DNA of 64,000 bases, from NCBI GenBank assembly GCA_015178975.1, contig WHVD01000083.1, positions 1 to 64,000 of the forward strand, written 5' to 3'. This DNA is from Hysterangium stoloniferum (taxonomy: Eukaryota > Basidiomycota > Agaricomycetes > Hysterangiales > Hysterangiaceae). This document shows positions 23,790-34,900 of this stretch, in pieces; positions within the stretch are counted from its first letter, which is position 1; the number at the start of each line of letters is the position of its first letter. A model generated the notes under the pieces. It did not search any database. It saw nothing but the letters and a program-made list of their open reading frames with translations, and had not been told where the DNA came from. The position numbers and the translations under genes were made by a program.

Positions 23790-24202
23790 TGGATATTAGC
23801 GTTAAGGGTCTAGATACAACAATTAATACTCAGTATTTGTGCGCAGTATCCCAAATAGCTGAATTGATTACCTAGATACAACAATTAATACTAGGTAATA
23901 AATGAAATAAAAGTAGTGATAACTATCTCACCTCAGTATTTGCGCGCAGTATCTCAAATAGCTGAGGTGATACTAACTAAATTGTCTTGTATTTAAACTA
24001 TCTAGTAGCCAAGAGAAATATCCATATAATATATCAGAAACATCTTACAAATATATGATATCAAGACAAGGGTACGAAATGACTATTGTTACCTGTGTTT
24101 ATATCGCCGTAAGGCCATTTTGCGGCCTTTGCATGACTGTATGACCGTGTAGCCGTATAGCCGAATACGGCCATCACAGACTATTCCATGCTTGTTGATC
24201 CA
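23790..24202. mobile_element. 413-bp insertion in duplication copy 2, solo-LTR-like
   Basis: Comparison with copy 1 defines the insert. It starts TGGAT and ends ATCCA (a 5-bp inverted match). ACACTGGA occurs at both borders, as either a 4-bp ACAC target duplication around a TG..CA solo LTR or an 8-bp duplication around another element. Inside, two blocks (ctagatacaacaattaatac, and a stretch ending caaatagctga) each occur twice. Confidence 0.6.
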
Positions 24203-24503
24203 ACACTGGAGCCAGCTATTCCGAAGAGCAAGTGATCCCTTCCATCATTATGCACTTTGACAACTAGTACCGAGATACGCAGCTTCTACCACATGTGCTG
24301 AAGAGCTACCAGGCTGGATTGTGGATGCAATATCTATTCCCATATTAACCAAGCTGCATTAAACACAAGGGGAGCACTAGCTGCAGTTAGTGCATTACTG
24401 GGTAACTAATATTCAAAAGAAGCTAGTCCAACTTCCTGGCCGTGATGTCAGGGTCTAGATAGTGGCCCTCTACACATTGGAGCCAAACCTAACATAACTA
24501 TTC

Positions 24504-24930
24504 ACTGGTTGGAATGGGGTGGGGAAGCTCATAGAGGTACAGGGGAGGATGTATGCTGAACAATACTGTGAAATTTTGGAGCTGGGAGTGGTGGAAATTT
24601 TTGAAACGTTGAAAATGGAGAAGGCCAACCTTTACTTTCAGCAGGAAAATGACCCTAAACATGTATCTTGGCAGGCAACAATGGTTTGAGGACAAGGACA
24701 TTCAAGTACTATACTGGCCTCCCCAATCCCTTTATCTTAATCCCATAGAATTCTTTGGGAACACCTCAAGTGCCAATTCCAAAATATGACATATCACTCC
24801 AAGGGAGTATATGAAGAGTGGTAGAGGAGTGGAATGCAATCCAACCAGAAGTCTGACAATATCTAATAGCAGTATGTCTGGAAGGCTCAGGGCAGTTATA
24901 AAAGAAAAAAGGGGTAGGTCATGCAAAGTA
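24504..24930 (+). pseudogene. Tc1/mariner transposase remnant
   Basis: Two frames joined by a frameshift near 24670 give the C-terminal half of a Tc1-type transposase. NDPKH (near 24648) marks the second catalytic Asp region. WPPQS..LNPIE (near 24716) marks the third catalytic residue region. The segment upstream (MYAEQYCEIL) also fits the family. Stops, including several near 24785-24870, make it dead. It lies inside a Tc1 element whose right end is at 25166. Confidence 0.8.
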
Positions 24931-25024
24931 CTAGATAGTAAAATAGTCATGGGTCAAAAAATTGCCCCAATGACTGGCTATTTTGTTTTATTTTTTATTC
25001 AATGGGTTTTGATCCAAATCACAT

Positions 25025-25166
25025 GAACCAAGCTTATCTTCAAGCCATGATCATCAGATAGTATCTTCTATAGTTTACTTAGATCTTCTGCCTATCTATG
25101 TCAGTGGTTCATACCAACCCGACCTTGCAAAATGAGAAAACATTGGGACAGTTTTTTGAGCCACTG
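25025..25166. repeat. right terminal inverted repeat of Tc1/mariner element
   Basis: It ends ...GGGACAGTTTTTTGAGCCACTG at 25166, followed by TA. This is the inverse of the sequence starting at 63883, and the match runs for about 115 bp, so the terminal repeats are long. The left end of this copy was not found and is probably lost. Confidence 0.75.
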
Positions 25167-25169
25167 TAA

Positions 25170-27300
25170 TTCTTGTTGGTGTCTATCTGTTAGGATCAGA
25201 TATCCTGCCAGACCCCAGACCCTTTTTCATAACATCTCTGTTGTCAAAGGACATTATTACATATGTTACCTGGACTTCATTCAGATATCCCATACCCTCT
25301 AGATGCTTGAAGATTTCATGTTCTGATCTGTCCTTGAGTCTGTATAACATGCATTTATTCATCTGCTTATTGTTTCCCCTGAAATTGTTACTATTCCATC
25401 TCAATCCTTATTCCTCATAAGGTCTACCCTGCATCATCTCTTGTTCACCCATTTTATCTTTTGTTTTGCTGAATTGTGTTAAGATCTAAAGTCTACAGAC
25501 AAAGAGGGAAAGTGATGTCAGAGGGCTGACAGGTATTTGATACTTTGAAGCAAATGAATCAGATTTGGATGAAGAAGAGGAAGAAGAGGCAGAAATTGAG
25601 AATAATCTCTTAACATTCATTGAGGAAGGCCAATCCTGATCTCTTTTAATTTTAGAAATTTTTTGTCATATTTCCTAGCCTTGCTTCCTTGAAAAAATCT
25701 TTTTCTACAGGCACTTTTGGCACATCACATGACATACATAGGTGCCCATATTACATAAGGGTGCTGGATTTGCACTGTCCCTATCTTATATCATTGCTGA
25801 ACTATATGAAATGGAGACTGACTGCATAGCCTCTCAGTGAAGATTTATCACTCACTGAGAGGTACTGTTGTGAATAAATTGTGACTTGTTCATGTTGAGA
25901 TGAGATGGACTTTGACCTCACCTGAGTATAGCAGGGACCCTTGCAAACACAGGGGAAGCTCTATTTACACAATAAGAACAATGGAATCCTAATGAGGAAA
26001 ACAATAAGGATGTGAGACAAGAGGACAATGGGGGAAAGGAACAAAGGAATATGAGCTTGTATGATGCTTAAAATCCAACACACTTCTGCAAGCTCATACA
26101 GGCAAAAAGGTCCATGCACTCCCAGAAGCTGAATAATCAGAAACATCCTTCTTCTTCCTCACTTTCAACAGATTCAGGAACACCTATGACTCCAGTCTTC
26201 TCTTGTTTATGTTTTTCCCACTCAATTTACTCCTTGCACTCCATCTTGATATGGCCTTTCTGACTGCAGAAGAAGCAAATTGGATCTTGGCACTGATCAT
26301 CCAAACTGGCAACCAAGGCCTGATCATCCTGCAACTCCTCTTCCTTAATCCTGGGTGTATACCCAATCACTGGGCATTCCTTTCCATGACATTCAATCCA
26401 AAGGCCAAGATTTTGCATCCACCATTACCTATACAGGCTTCTTGTGATTGCCACAGCTACTGTTAAGTTCCAAAACAAAGATCTGGAAGTCCCATGGATT
26501 TTCTGGTAATTATTCTGAACACTTTCTGGGAATGTTCCATGGAGTCCCTGAGTAATAGTCTGGGAAGTTTCCAAGGATTAGTACAAGGAGTGTACATGTT
26601 AGGGTATGTACACAATGGGTTTCCGGAGAAACCTGTGGGAAATCTGGTAGGACTTGGCTTCAGCTTATAGGCTGCACCCTCGCGAGATCGTGTTGTCCAA
26701 TTTCAGCCAGGCAGATGGGAATCCTGGGGAGTCTGGGCAGGTGTGATGTATTAGCCTTACTTTAATACTATTTTCCAAAAAAGGAGTCCAATGCTCTATC
26801 AAAATGTGCAAATACTCAATTCACTGCAAGGTAAAATAATTTAAGTATTTGATATTAATCAGTGGCAGCCTAAATAGACAGTAGAACCCCTGAAGTCAAG
26901 AGTTTACTTGAATATATGCACCCTACTTCGCAAAGAAGGTTTTGAGAGCTGCTTGTGCAAGCTTGTTCTTTTTCTGTGACAACAACTATTAAAATAAGAA
27001 TAACAATTTACTGATTCCAAAGCTAGATTTAACTTCAATACTAGCTAGTTTATATATATATTATACTATTTGTCAAACAGTAAAAATATTTATAAACAGG
27101 TCAAAAGATTAGATATAGAATAAAACACTATTTGGCTAATATATGCTTTATTTACACTAACCTACAGGGTCTACTGTGATACTAACTTATCAGGAGCTTA
27201 ATGTAGTCTTAGGATCTTGCAAGGATATTCTCAGTATTTGTTTATGTGAATATGCTTTACTGATTCACAATAAATGAACAAAGGAACAGGGATTATTTGT
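25170..27300. other. transposon debris without intact gene
   Basis: A minus-strand piece at 26418-26227 has a CCHC knuckle (CFFCSQKGHIKMEC), so it is a gag fragment with stops on both sides. About 58 bp at 26022-26079 match the tail of the SINE at 62213. A stretch near 26650 (gacttggcttcagcttat..gctgcaccct) recurs near 29408. The rest is AT-rich and unassigned. Confidence 0.55.
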
Positions 27301-27309
27301 AACGTAATA

Positions 27310-27645
27310 AACAGTCAAATTACTCAACTAGAGGTGACTGAAGTCTTAGAGTACAAATAACAATGTAGAGAAAACTAATAATCAATACTCAATTAAGAGG
27401 TGACTATAGTATAAAGGATTAATACCAGAAGCTCAACAAGAGGTGGCAGGGAATCCTGATTGTAGGATTATAGTCAAATTACTCAACAAGAGGTGACTGA
27501 GAATCCTGATTGGTAGGATTATTGTCAGAAGCTCAACAAGAGGTGACAAAGGGATCCTGAGATAACTTAGGTCAGCAGCTCAACTAGAGGTGACTAAGTG
27601 TTTGTATATATTTATCCAACAGCCCAACTAGGGGTGGAATAAACT
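27310..27645. repeat. degenerate repeats around CTCAACAAGAGGTGAC
   Basis: Seven or so diverged copies of a core (c)tcaac(a/t)agaggtgac recur every 40-60 bp, several followed by aatcctgattg(g)taggatta. The spacing is irregular and the copies diverged, so it is an old minisatellite or a decayed repeat domain. Confidence 0.75.
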
Positions 27646-27750
27646 GCTTGCTGCAGTGGCACACTGATGTGACTGATAAAATGTAGTAAAGATTGATATT
27701 ATTTTATTCAAGGCTGGAGCTGAGCTTCTTATATACATTTTGGTCTGAGA

Positions 27751-27880
27751 CATTTAGAAGATTCTAGAAGATTGAATGATGTCATTCTGGAAGGAATGAT
27801 GTCATTTAGAAGATTCTAGAAGATTGAATGATGTCATTCTGGAAGGAATGATGTCATTTAGAATTTTCTAGAATTTTCTA
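27751..27880. repeat. 52-bp tandem repeat, 2.3 units
   Basis: The units start at 27751 and 27803, with a partial, changed third unit at 27855. Each contains the inverted-type motif ttctagaa and two copies of gaatgatgtcatt. The first two units look identical. Confidence 0.9.
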
Positions 27881-28114
27881 GAGCATTGTGGAAGGTTCTA
27901 ACTACTTCTAAGACACTATAGAATATTCTTGGCATAATAGAACTTACTGGAATCTTATAGAATATTCTACAATATTCTATCTATTATTAGTATCTACTAT
28001 CTACTATTCCTTTGGAAGCCACTGGAATATTCCAGGGAATTTCCGGTTTTTGCTGTAGTAGCATATATGATTATATAATGCTCTCGTGCCTGTGCACGCG
28101 TATGACATCCTTCG

Positions 28115-28255
28115 CGTCTTGTGACTGTCACACGTTGTGACTGTCACATGTTGTGACAGTCGCGCGCCTCTGTGACCATCGCGTGCCTCTGTGACCATCA
28201 TGTGCCCTTGTGACAACTGTCACTTGTTGTCACGGCTGCCACTCGTTGTGAGGAG
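28115..28255. repeat. TGTGAC/GTCAC minisatellite
   Basis: About seven units of 16-20 bp built on ttgtgac(t/c)gtcacacg follow one another. Each unit is partly self-complementary (tgtgac..gtcaca), so the array can form hairpins. It directly precedes an AT-rich stretch with ATTATAATTATTATAATTAT. Confidence 0.8.
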
Positions 28256-28689
28256 TTTCCCACACGCTGTATAATAAACACAGGTGGCTGTCTTTATATT
28301 ATTATAATTATTATAATTATTTTTAGTTAGTTATAAATATAATATTTTATTATAGTAATATAAATATATATATTACCTTGATTATGTGCGATTATTTCGC
28401 ATCGCGTTTTGTCGGCGTCGGAGTTTGAAATGTCATGTGAATATCACATGATTACTCGCGCATTGTGAATAAGTGCTGAGTCACCGACATATTAATCAAA
28501 AAAGAATAAAAAGTAGAAATTCAATAACTTGCTCAATTTATCAGATAAAAATACAAGATAAATTGTATAAATTCAAGATAAATCAAACAAATATTGTACA
28601 ATATAAATACATTTGAATATTTGTTTTCGCAATTTGTTAGGGGAAATTGTTTAAAAATCGGAAAAATGCTAAAAATACATAACAGCAGG

Positions 28690-28752
28690 GTTCATGGGTC
28701 GAGGGGTCATAGGTCAGAGGTCGTGGGTCGAGAGGCCGTGAGTCGAGATAGA
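28690..28752. repeat. GGGTCGAGAGGTC short repeat
   Basis: Five imperfect units of (t)gggtcgag(a/g)ggtc are arranged head to tail. Confidence 0.7.
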
Positions 28753-28849
28753 TAAGAGAGATAGATGTGCTGGAGCCCATGGGCTCCAACTAGCGTGAGC
28801 AGTGTGATTCAAGTAGGAGTTTAGAGTGGAAAATGTATTAGAATACTGG

Positions 28850-30070
28850 GGGGAATCTAAGCTGATTTTCTGACTGGATTGTATGTACAACATCTGCCAG
28901 ACTATATAGACTGTGGAATGAATGACATACCAAATCCAGTAATAATGAAATGAAACTAGAAAAACATAAAATGGGAATAGTAAACACCAAATTTGGTGTT
29001 AGGAATGGGATGGAACAGAGCAGAGTCCAAATCATGACAAATCATAAACCATAATGGGAAATGGAGCAGGAGCAGAGTCCAAATTGTGACAGGTCATTTG
29101 ACTAAAACGGGAATGGGGCTCAGTTAGAGGGGTGACAGGTTTTCCAAGTGGGGTCTGGTGACTGATGCATGGGATGAGGTCAGACATAGACAGGGACGGA
29201 GTCCAGTGGGTATTCCGGTGACTGAAACACAATGTAATGAAGTCAAACGTAGACAAGTCTGACATATGGAATCCAGCAGGAATTCTGGTAAACTGACAAT
29301 GGGTGCGTATAGGGTGTGGGTGCGTATAAGTTAGTGCCTGGAGTCTGGCAGGAATTCTGGTCATAACAGTACATATCAGAATAATTACCAGAGAGTACTG
29401 AGATGGACTTGGCTTCAGCTTATGTGCTGCACCCTTGTACACTCATTCAGGTGTACATATTTTGAGCTGACAGAACACATACAAGGAAGATATAAATTCT
29501 GGAGTTCCCATGGGAATTCCAGGAATTGAGCATGCAGACAGACAAGAGGGGTAGAGACTAGATCAGGACATATTCGGGATATAACTAGTTCGAGATTTGA
29601 ACTAGAGAGTAAGTACATGAGTATGGAAGACTTATATAGACTTTGAAATGTAATAATACCAAATCTGGTAATAATGAGGGGCAGAACTATTAAACATAAA
29701 ACAAACCAAGTAAATACTAAACTGGGAATTCAGGATGGGATGGAATGGAAGTGGAGAACAAACTAGACAGGTCATTAGACCATAATGGGAGTGGGGTTCT
29801 ATGCTCTGTTAGAGGGGTTCCGGGAGTCCAGTTGGAGTCCAGTGATGGGCACAGAGAGTCAGGTATAAACAGGTTGATGTGTGGGTCCAGCAGAGTCTGG
29901 GGACTGGTGCATGAGACACAGTGTCAGATATAGACAGGTTGACATGTGGGTCCAGTGGAGTCTGACAACTGGTGCATATAGGGTGATGTGTGGGTCCCAG
30001 TGGGTAATCTGGTTGTAACTGTACCTTGGGTATGATATAGAGAGTTGGGTGCATATAGGATGGAGTCCGG
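28850..30070. repeat. two diverged direct copies of a repeat of about 500-600 bp
   Basis: The block at about 28905-29440 (tatatagact..ataccaaat..taataatgaa..gggatggaa..gacaggtcatt) recurs in diverged form at about 29632-30065. Within each, shorter units with gtccag(t/c)(g/a)gagtctg recur. These could be the LTRs or repeats of a dead element. No coding frame is recognisable. Confidence 0.6.
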
Positions 30071-30139
30071 AGCCCAGTGGGCTTTCTGGTCCTAACAGCT
30101 ACCACAGTTACTAGGCCAGAGGTGACCTCCCTCCATGGT

Positions 30140-30575
30140 TCATTACAACACCTTACATTCATTCTCACAGCTGGCCATTTGTATCTGGTTACATTGACTT
30201 CATTTATTTACCACTTTCCCAACAATTTTGCACACCATCATGTTTCTCCTCCTTTAATTGATGACTCACACTGGTGGTGTGCAGCTTTGGCACATCCACC
30301 CCCACCTCATTTGCTTTGGCCACATACTGTCCTTGACTTGGATATTTATGTTGATGCTTCTACATCATGGGGCATTGGCCTAGTTGTTGGATCAAAATGG
30401 GTGGCATGGTGTTTAGAGAAGGGCTGGGTATCACATGGATGGGACATTGGTTGGGCTGAATGCATTGCTCTCAAACTTTCTCTGCACTGGCTGGATCACC
30501 TTTCTTACTCTAACACTGATTTTATTATTCATGGTGACAACACTGGTGTTATCAGTGCCTTCCATTGGGGGAGGG
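30140..30575 (+). pseudogene. DIRS/Ngaro-like retroelement, RNase H part
   Basis: The frame 30077-30646 gives, after a His/Pro-rich stretch, YVDASTSWGIGLVVG (about 30350), then DIGWAECIALKLSLHW and IHGDNTGVISAF. This matches the RNase H of tyrosine-recombinase retroelements widespread in Agaricomycetes. The match stops near 30575, where a minus-strand LINE begins. The element's recombinase end reappears at 31139, so the two were once continuous. Confidence 0.72.
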
Positions 30576-31138
30576 GGGCTACATACATCTTGCCAAAGGT
30601 GTTTGAGGCATCAATGAATTTTCCTAGAGCAGTGAGCCCTTTATGAGTTCTGAGGATGGGAGAGGGGGACAGGTCCTGAGAGGCATTGATTAGGAGGTGG
30701 CAGTATTCCTCATATAGAGGGCACTCAGTCAAGATGTGGAGGTGAGACTGAATGACCGCTGTGCCACAGGGGCAGGATGAGAATAGGTCAGGGAGGAATC
30801 AGTGGTAGTACTTGCCAAAGAAACCATCGCTGACAATGGCCTGGATGATGTGAGTATGGATATGGCATGGCCCTCCATATTCCTTGTGGAACTTTGACAG
30901 TTGCAGGGCAGGGGGTTTGTGGAGAGCCATGGTGGCAAGGTTGGTGTGGGGGAGGCAGAGCCAATCCTTACACCTGCACTTCAGAGCACAAGCTTTCACA
31001 CACCCCAGGGCCCAAGAAGCAGTGGAATGGAGGAGGGGGGTGGAAGTTGACCGCCTCTTTTGCAAGGGCATTGGCCTCCTCATTGCCATGGAAGCCATGA
31101 TGCCCAGGGATCCAGGAGAGGGAGACATGGTGGGACAT
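30576..31138 (-). mobile_element. 5'-truncated LINE fragment inserted in the DIRS-like element
   Basis: On the minus strand, VSLSWIPGHHGFHGNEEANA (about 31125-31065) is the C-terminal RNase H motif of LINE-type elements. It is followed by a decayed tail with ECPLYEEY (near 30727), a typical LINE C-terminal stretch. Several stops and frameshifts break it. The fragment starts abruptly, as expected of 5' truncation during target-primed insertion. Confidence 0.68.
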
Positions 31139-31363
31139 AAGGATCATGCATTTCACATCGGTGGAACAACCCATTTACTTCTGATGGGTGTTGACCCCTT
31201 TCTCGCCATGTCAGTGGGTCGATGGACATCTTCTTCCTTCTTGGTGTACTGGCGTCATTGTGACAAAATTCTGGCTTTCTTCATTGGCTTCTCATTGCGG
31301 GACCAGCAGTCGTTATGCTCTGCTATGGCTAACTTCCACATGCAGTGCTACCTTATGACCTAA
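31139..31363 (+). pseudogene. DIRS/Ngaro-like retroelement, tyrosine recombinase C-terminus
   Basis: HAFHIGGTTHLLLMGV, then VGRW..SFLVYW, matches the C-terminal catalytic box of tyrosine recombinases (usual form H-x-x-R, G-R-W, Tyr). The usual Arg of the HxxR box reads His here and the upstream Arg is missing, so this copy would be inactive. It continues the element interrupted at 30576-31138. Confidence 0.68.
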
Positions 31364-31912
31364 AAATTTGTATGTTCGTTTGCAATGATTATTCCTTTGC
31401 TGTTACCTCCAAATTCGGGGGAGTCAGCATGGGGTGGAACATGCCGACTGTGGGGAGGTTGGAAGTGCCATGTTCCTCCATTTGTCTGCCGGTAAGCGGA
31501 CAAGCAATCCCCTCCTCCCTTTTGTCTGTTTAAGTATCCTATTACCAATTGCTAGCTACAGGTGACGGCACCAATTTAGCCATTCTGGACCAACCCTCGG
31601 CATTTAGCTCTAATCGGGGCATCAGGTACACTCTTCTCTTGAGCCCTTGTGGATGTTTTTACCTTTTTCCAATTCAGTTAATTTTACTTGCGATTACGCG
31701 ACATGTTGATTTCTTCCAAATATCTGTTTTTTTGTTCATTAGCTCTAGTTCATGCCACTAAACACATACAACACTTTGAATCAAGGACAGCATATTAAAC
31801 TAATCAAGTTATGCGCATCCCAAAAGCAAGCTACCTTTCGGCAAACAAAGTAATTGTGTTTTTAGGACTGTCCAAGGTATAAATTAACAAAAACAGTGGG
31901 CGCATTCGCCAT
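31364..31912. other. no gene seen; probable 3' end of the retroelement and intergenic DNA
   Basis: It has short unrelated open frames only. It lies downstream of the TPR-kinase gene stop at 31913, so it includes that gene's 3' region. Confidence 0.4.
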
Positions 31913-34900
31913 TTACAACTCTATTTGTTGTATTAAAGGTCGTTCCTGCGGGTCTAACCTCCAGCATTGCCTACATAGGTCCCATAGGTGATCAGATAAA
32001 AAGAGTGCAGCAGAGAGTTCAGGACGAGATGGTATTGTGCCGCCTGTGATATTTAAGATGACTGCCGGGTCATTTGTCGTCTCAAAATAAGGTGGTTTTC
32101 CGGTAACCATTTCCTTTGAAGACATATAAATAGGTACTAAAGGTCCATTATTTACTCAACGCACCAGTATCGTCATCCCAAATGCCCAGACGTCACTTTT
32201 ATTGTTAGGTGTTACGTTGCAAAGCAGCTCGGGGGCCATCCAGCGCAATGAGCCGCTTACATTGGATGACGTGGTTAGTCCTGTCATGGTAATATCACCC
32301 ACAAGCCTGGATAGTCCGAAATCTGTCAAACCAGGGACACCTTCATCGGAAACTAAGATATTGCTCTGAAAGCCCGAATAATTAAATGCAGCATCAGTAA
32401 CATACTGCACGAATATCTCCGTGAACAATGAGTGGAGTATGACCATGTAAAAATATAAGAGCGCTAGATATCCCCCTTATCTATCGATTAAGGCATCAAT
32501 ATTAGGCATTCCCATCGCAATGGCTTTTATACGAACGAGAGGAATTGGATCTATTGTTGGATCACGAGTGATGTAGGATAGCAGCGTACCATGCGACATC
32601 CAGGGTGATATCAAAGCCGGTAGCTCAAACTCTGTTACGGGAGTAAAGTCATATGAAAAACCGAGACATTTTAAAATGTTGGGGTGACACAGCGATGACC
32701 AGGCCAGGTATTCTCTCCATGCTCGCTAACATGCACCCAAAAATCATAAACAACATATAATTAGAATTGATGATAGCATTTTACCTTCATCAATTTGTCA
32801 CGCCGAATCTCTACCCCTTCACTACTGAACCGCCTCAGGATCTTGATGGCAACCTTTGTGTCACCCAACTTTCCAGTCCAGATATCTGCATATCCCCCTC
32901 CCGCTACCGAATGTGTGCTCTGTTGTGTTATGCGACCATCAAGACATAAAACCGAGTCTTTGGAGAAAGGCGCCGCCTGGTCATGAAAGGAGGGCTTAAG
33001 TCTCAGTCTCATGTATCAATGACGATAAGAAAATTACCAACCTGTTGCGCTGCTTCGGTGGCATAGCTTAATGAACCACGCGATGCATTAGACGGGCCTT
33101 GGGACTGGGGGAAGTCATCTGGGGTAACTTTTTGAGAACCGAAAGATTTCTTTCGCTTCAAATGTTTTGTACCTTGCCCCCTTCCCAACCCCTTTTCCAT
33201 GAACGCCAAATTGGCATCTCCACTCAACGTATCTGGATATTCACGTCCTAGGATATGTCCCCGCTTTTCTGCCTGTTGGCTTCTACCCACAACCCTCTTC
33301 GCGTACAACACCTGGAGCCTCAGCTTGTCTGCCTCTCGGTCTCTACCCAGAGCCTTGTGAAGGGTGACTAAATTGGCCTTGGCATTCAGAACCTCTGGAT
33401 GTATAGGCCCTAGGAAACGTTCCTTAGATTCCACCACGTGGGCCACCAGCCTTTCTGCATCTAGGGATCTACCCAGCTTGTTATACGTGAGAGCCAAATC
33501 GAGCTTGGCATCCAGAGTCTCTGGATGCATAGGCCTTAGGAGACGCTCCCTGGTTTTTGTCAAATGGACTCCCAGCTTTTTTGCTTCTTGGTGCCTACCC
33601 AGAGCCTTGTAAAGGGTGACCAAATTGGTCTTGGCAGTCAGGACCTCTGGATGTATAGATCCTAGGAGACGCTCCTTATATTTTACCACGTGGACCGCCA
33701 GCCTTTCTGCATCTAGGCATCTACCTAGCTTTTTGTACGTGAGAGTCAAATCCAGCTTGGCATCCAGAGTCTCTGGATGCATGGGCACTAGGAGACGCTC
33801 CCTGGTTTCTATCAAATGGACCCCCACCTTTTCTGCTTCTCGGTGTCTATTCAGAGCCTTATAAAGGGTGGCCAAATTGGCCTTGGCATTCAAGACCCTT
33901 GGATGTCCAGGTCGTACTAAAAGTTCCTTAGGTTCCATCACGTGGACCTCCAGCCTTTCTACATCTAGGTAGCTACCTAGCTTTGTGTTCGTGATAGCCA
34001 AATCGACCTTGGCATCCAGAATCTCTGGATGTATAGGTCCTAGGAGGCGCTCCATAGTTTCCATTATCTGGACCCACAACTTTTCTGCGTCTGGGTATCT
34101 ACCCAGTTTTTCGTACGTGATAGCCAAATCGCCCTGGACAATCATAGTTTCTAGATGCTCAGGCCTTAGGAGACGCTTCCTGGTTTCCATCACCTGGATC
34201 TCCAGCATTGCTGCATCTGGATACATACCCAGCTCTTTGTAAGTGATAGCCAAATCGGCCTTGACACTGAGGGTCTCCAAATGCTCAGGCCCTAGGACAT
34301 GCTCCCTGGTTTTTATCACCTGGACCGCCAGCATTTTATCACCTGGACCGCCAGCATTTCTGCATCCAGGTATCTACCTAGCTGTCGTGATAGCCAAATG
34401 GGCCTGGACACTCAGGTTTTGGATGCTCCGGTCCTAGGAGACGCTCCATAGTTTCCATCACATGCACCTCCAGTCTTTCTGCATCTTGGTATCTCTCCAG
34501 CGTCTTGTACATGATAGCCAAATCTACCTCGTCATCCAGGGTCTTTGGATGTTCCAGCCCTAGGAGACTCTTCCTGGTTTCCATCACCTGGATTTCCAGC
34601 TTTGCTGCATATGTGTATCTACGCAGTTTTCTGTACGTGATACTCAAATCGCCCTGGACCTGGACAATCAGGGTTTCTGGATGCTCAGGCCCTCGGAGGC
34701 GCTTCCTGGTTTCCATCACATGGATCTCCAGCATTGCTGCGTCTAGATATCTACCCAGGTCTTTGTAAGTGATAGCTAAATTGACCTTGGCATCTAAGGT
34801 CTCTGGATGCATGGGCCCTAGGAGATGCTCCCTGGTTTCCATCACATGGATTTCCAGCATTTCTGCATCTACGTATCTACCCAGCTTTCTGCATGTGATG

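Larger units (their letters stand above)
20985..24290. repeat. segmental duplication, copy 2
   Basis: It is the counterpart of 16552-19610, in direct orientation. Homology resumes after the 413-bp insertion at 23790-24202 and fades after the stretch gagatacgcagcttctacc near 24270. Confidence 0.95.

Noticed and set aside
27310..27645. CRISPR-like regular repeats
   Set aside because: Repeats are diverged and irregularly spaced, and the genome is eukaryotic by its introns. It is a decayed minisatellite.
30884..31363. A 159-residue plus-strand protein as one gene
   Set aside because: Its first half is antisense to a LINE RNase H. Only the last part (from 31139) matches a tyrosine recombinase.
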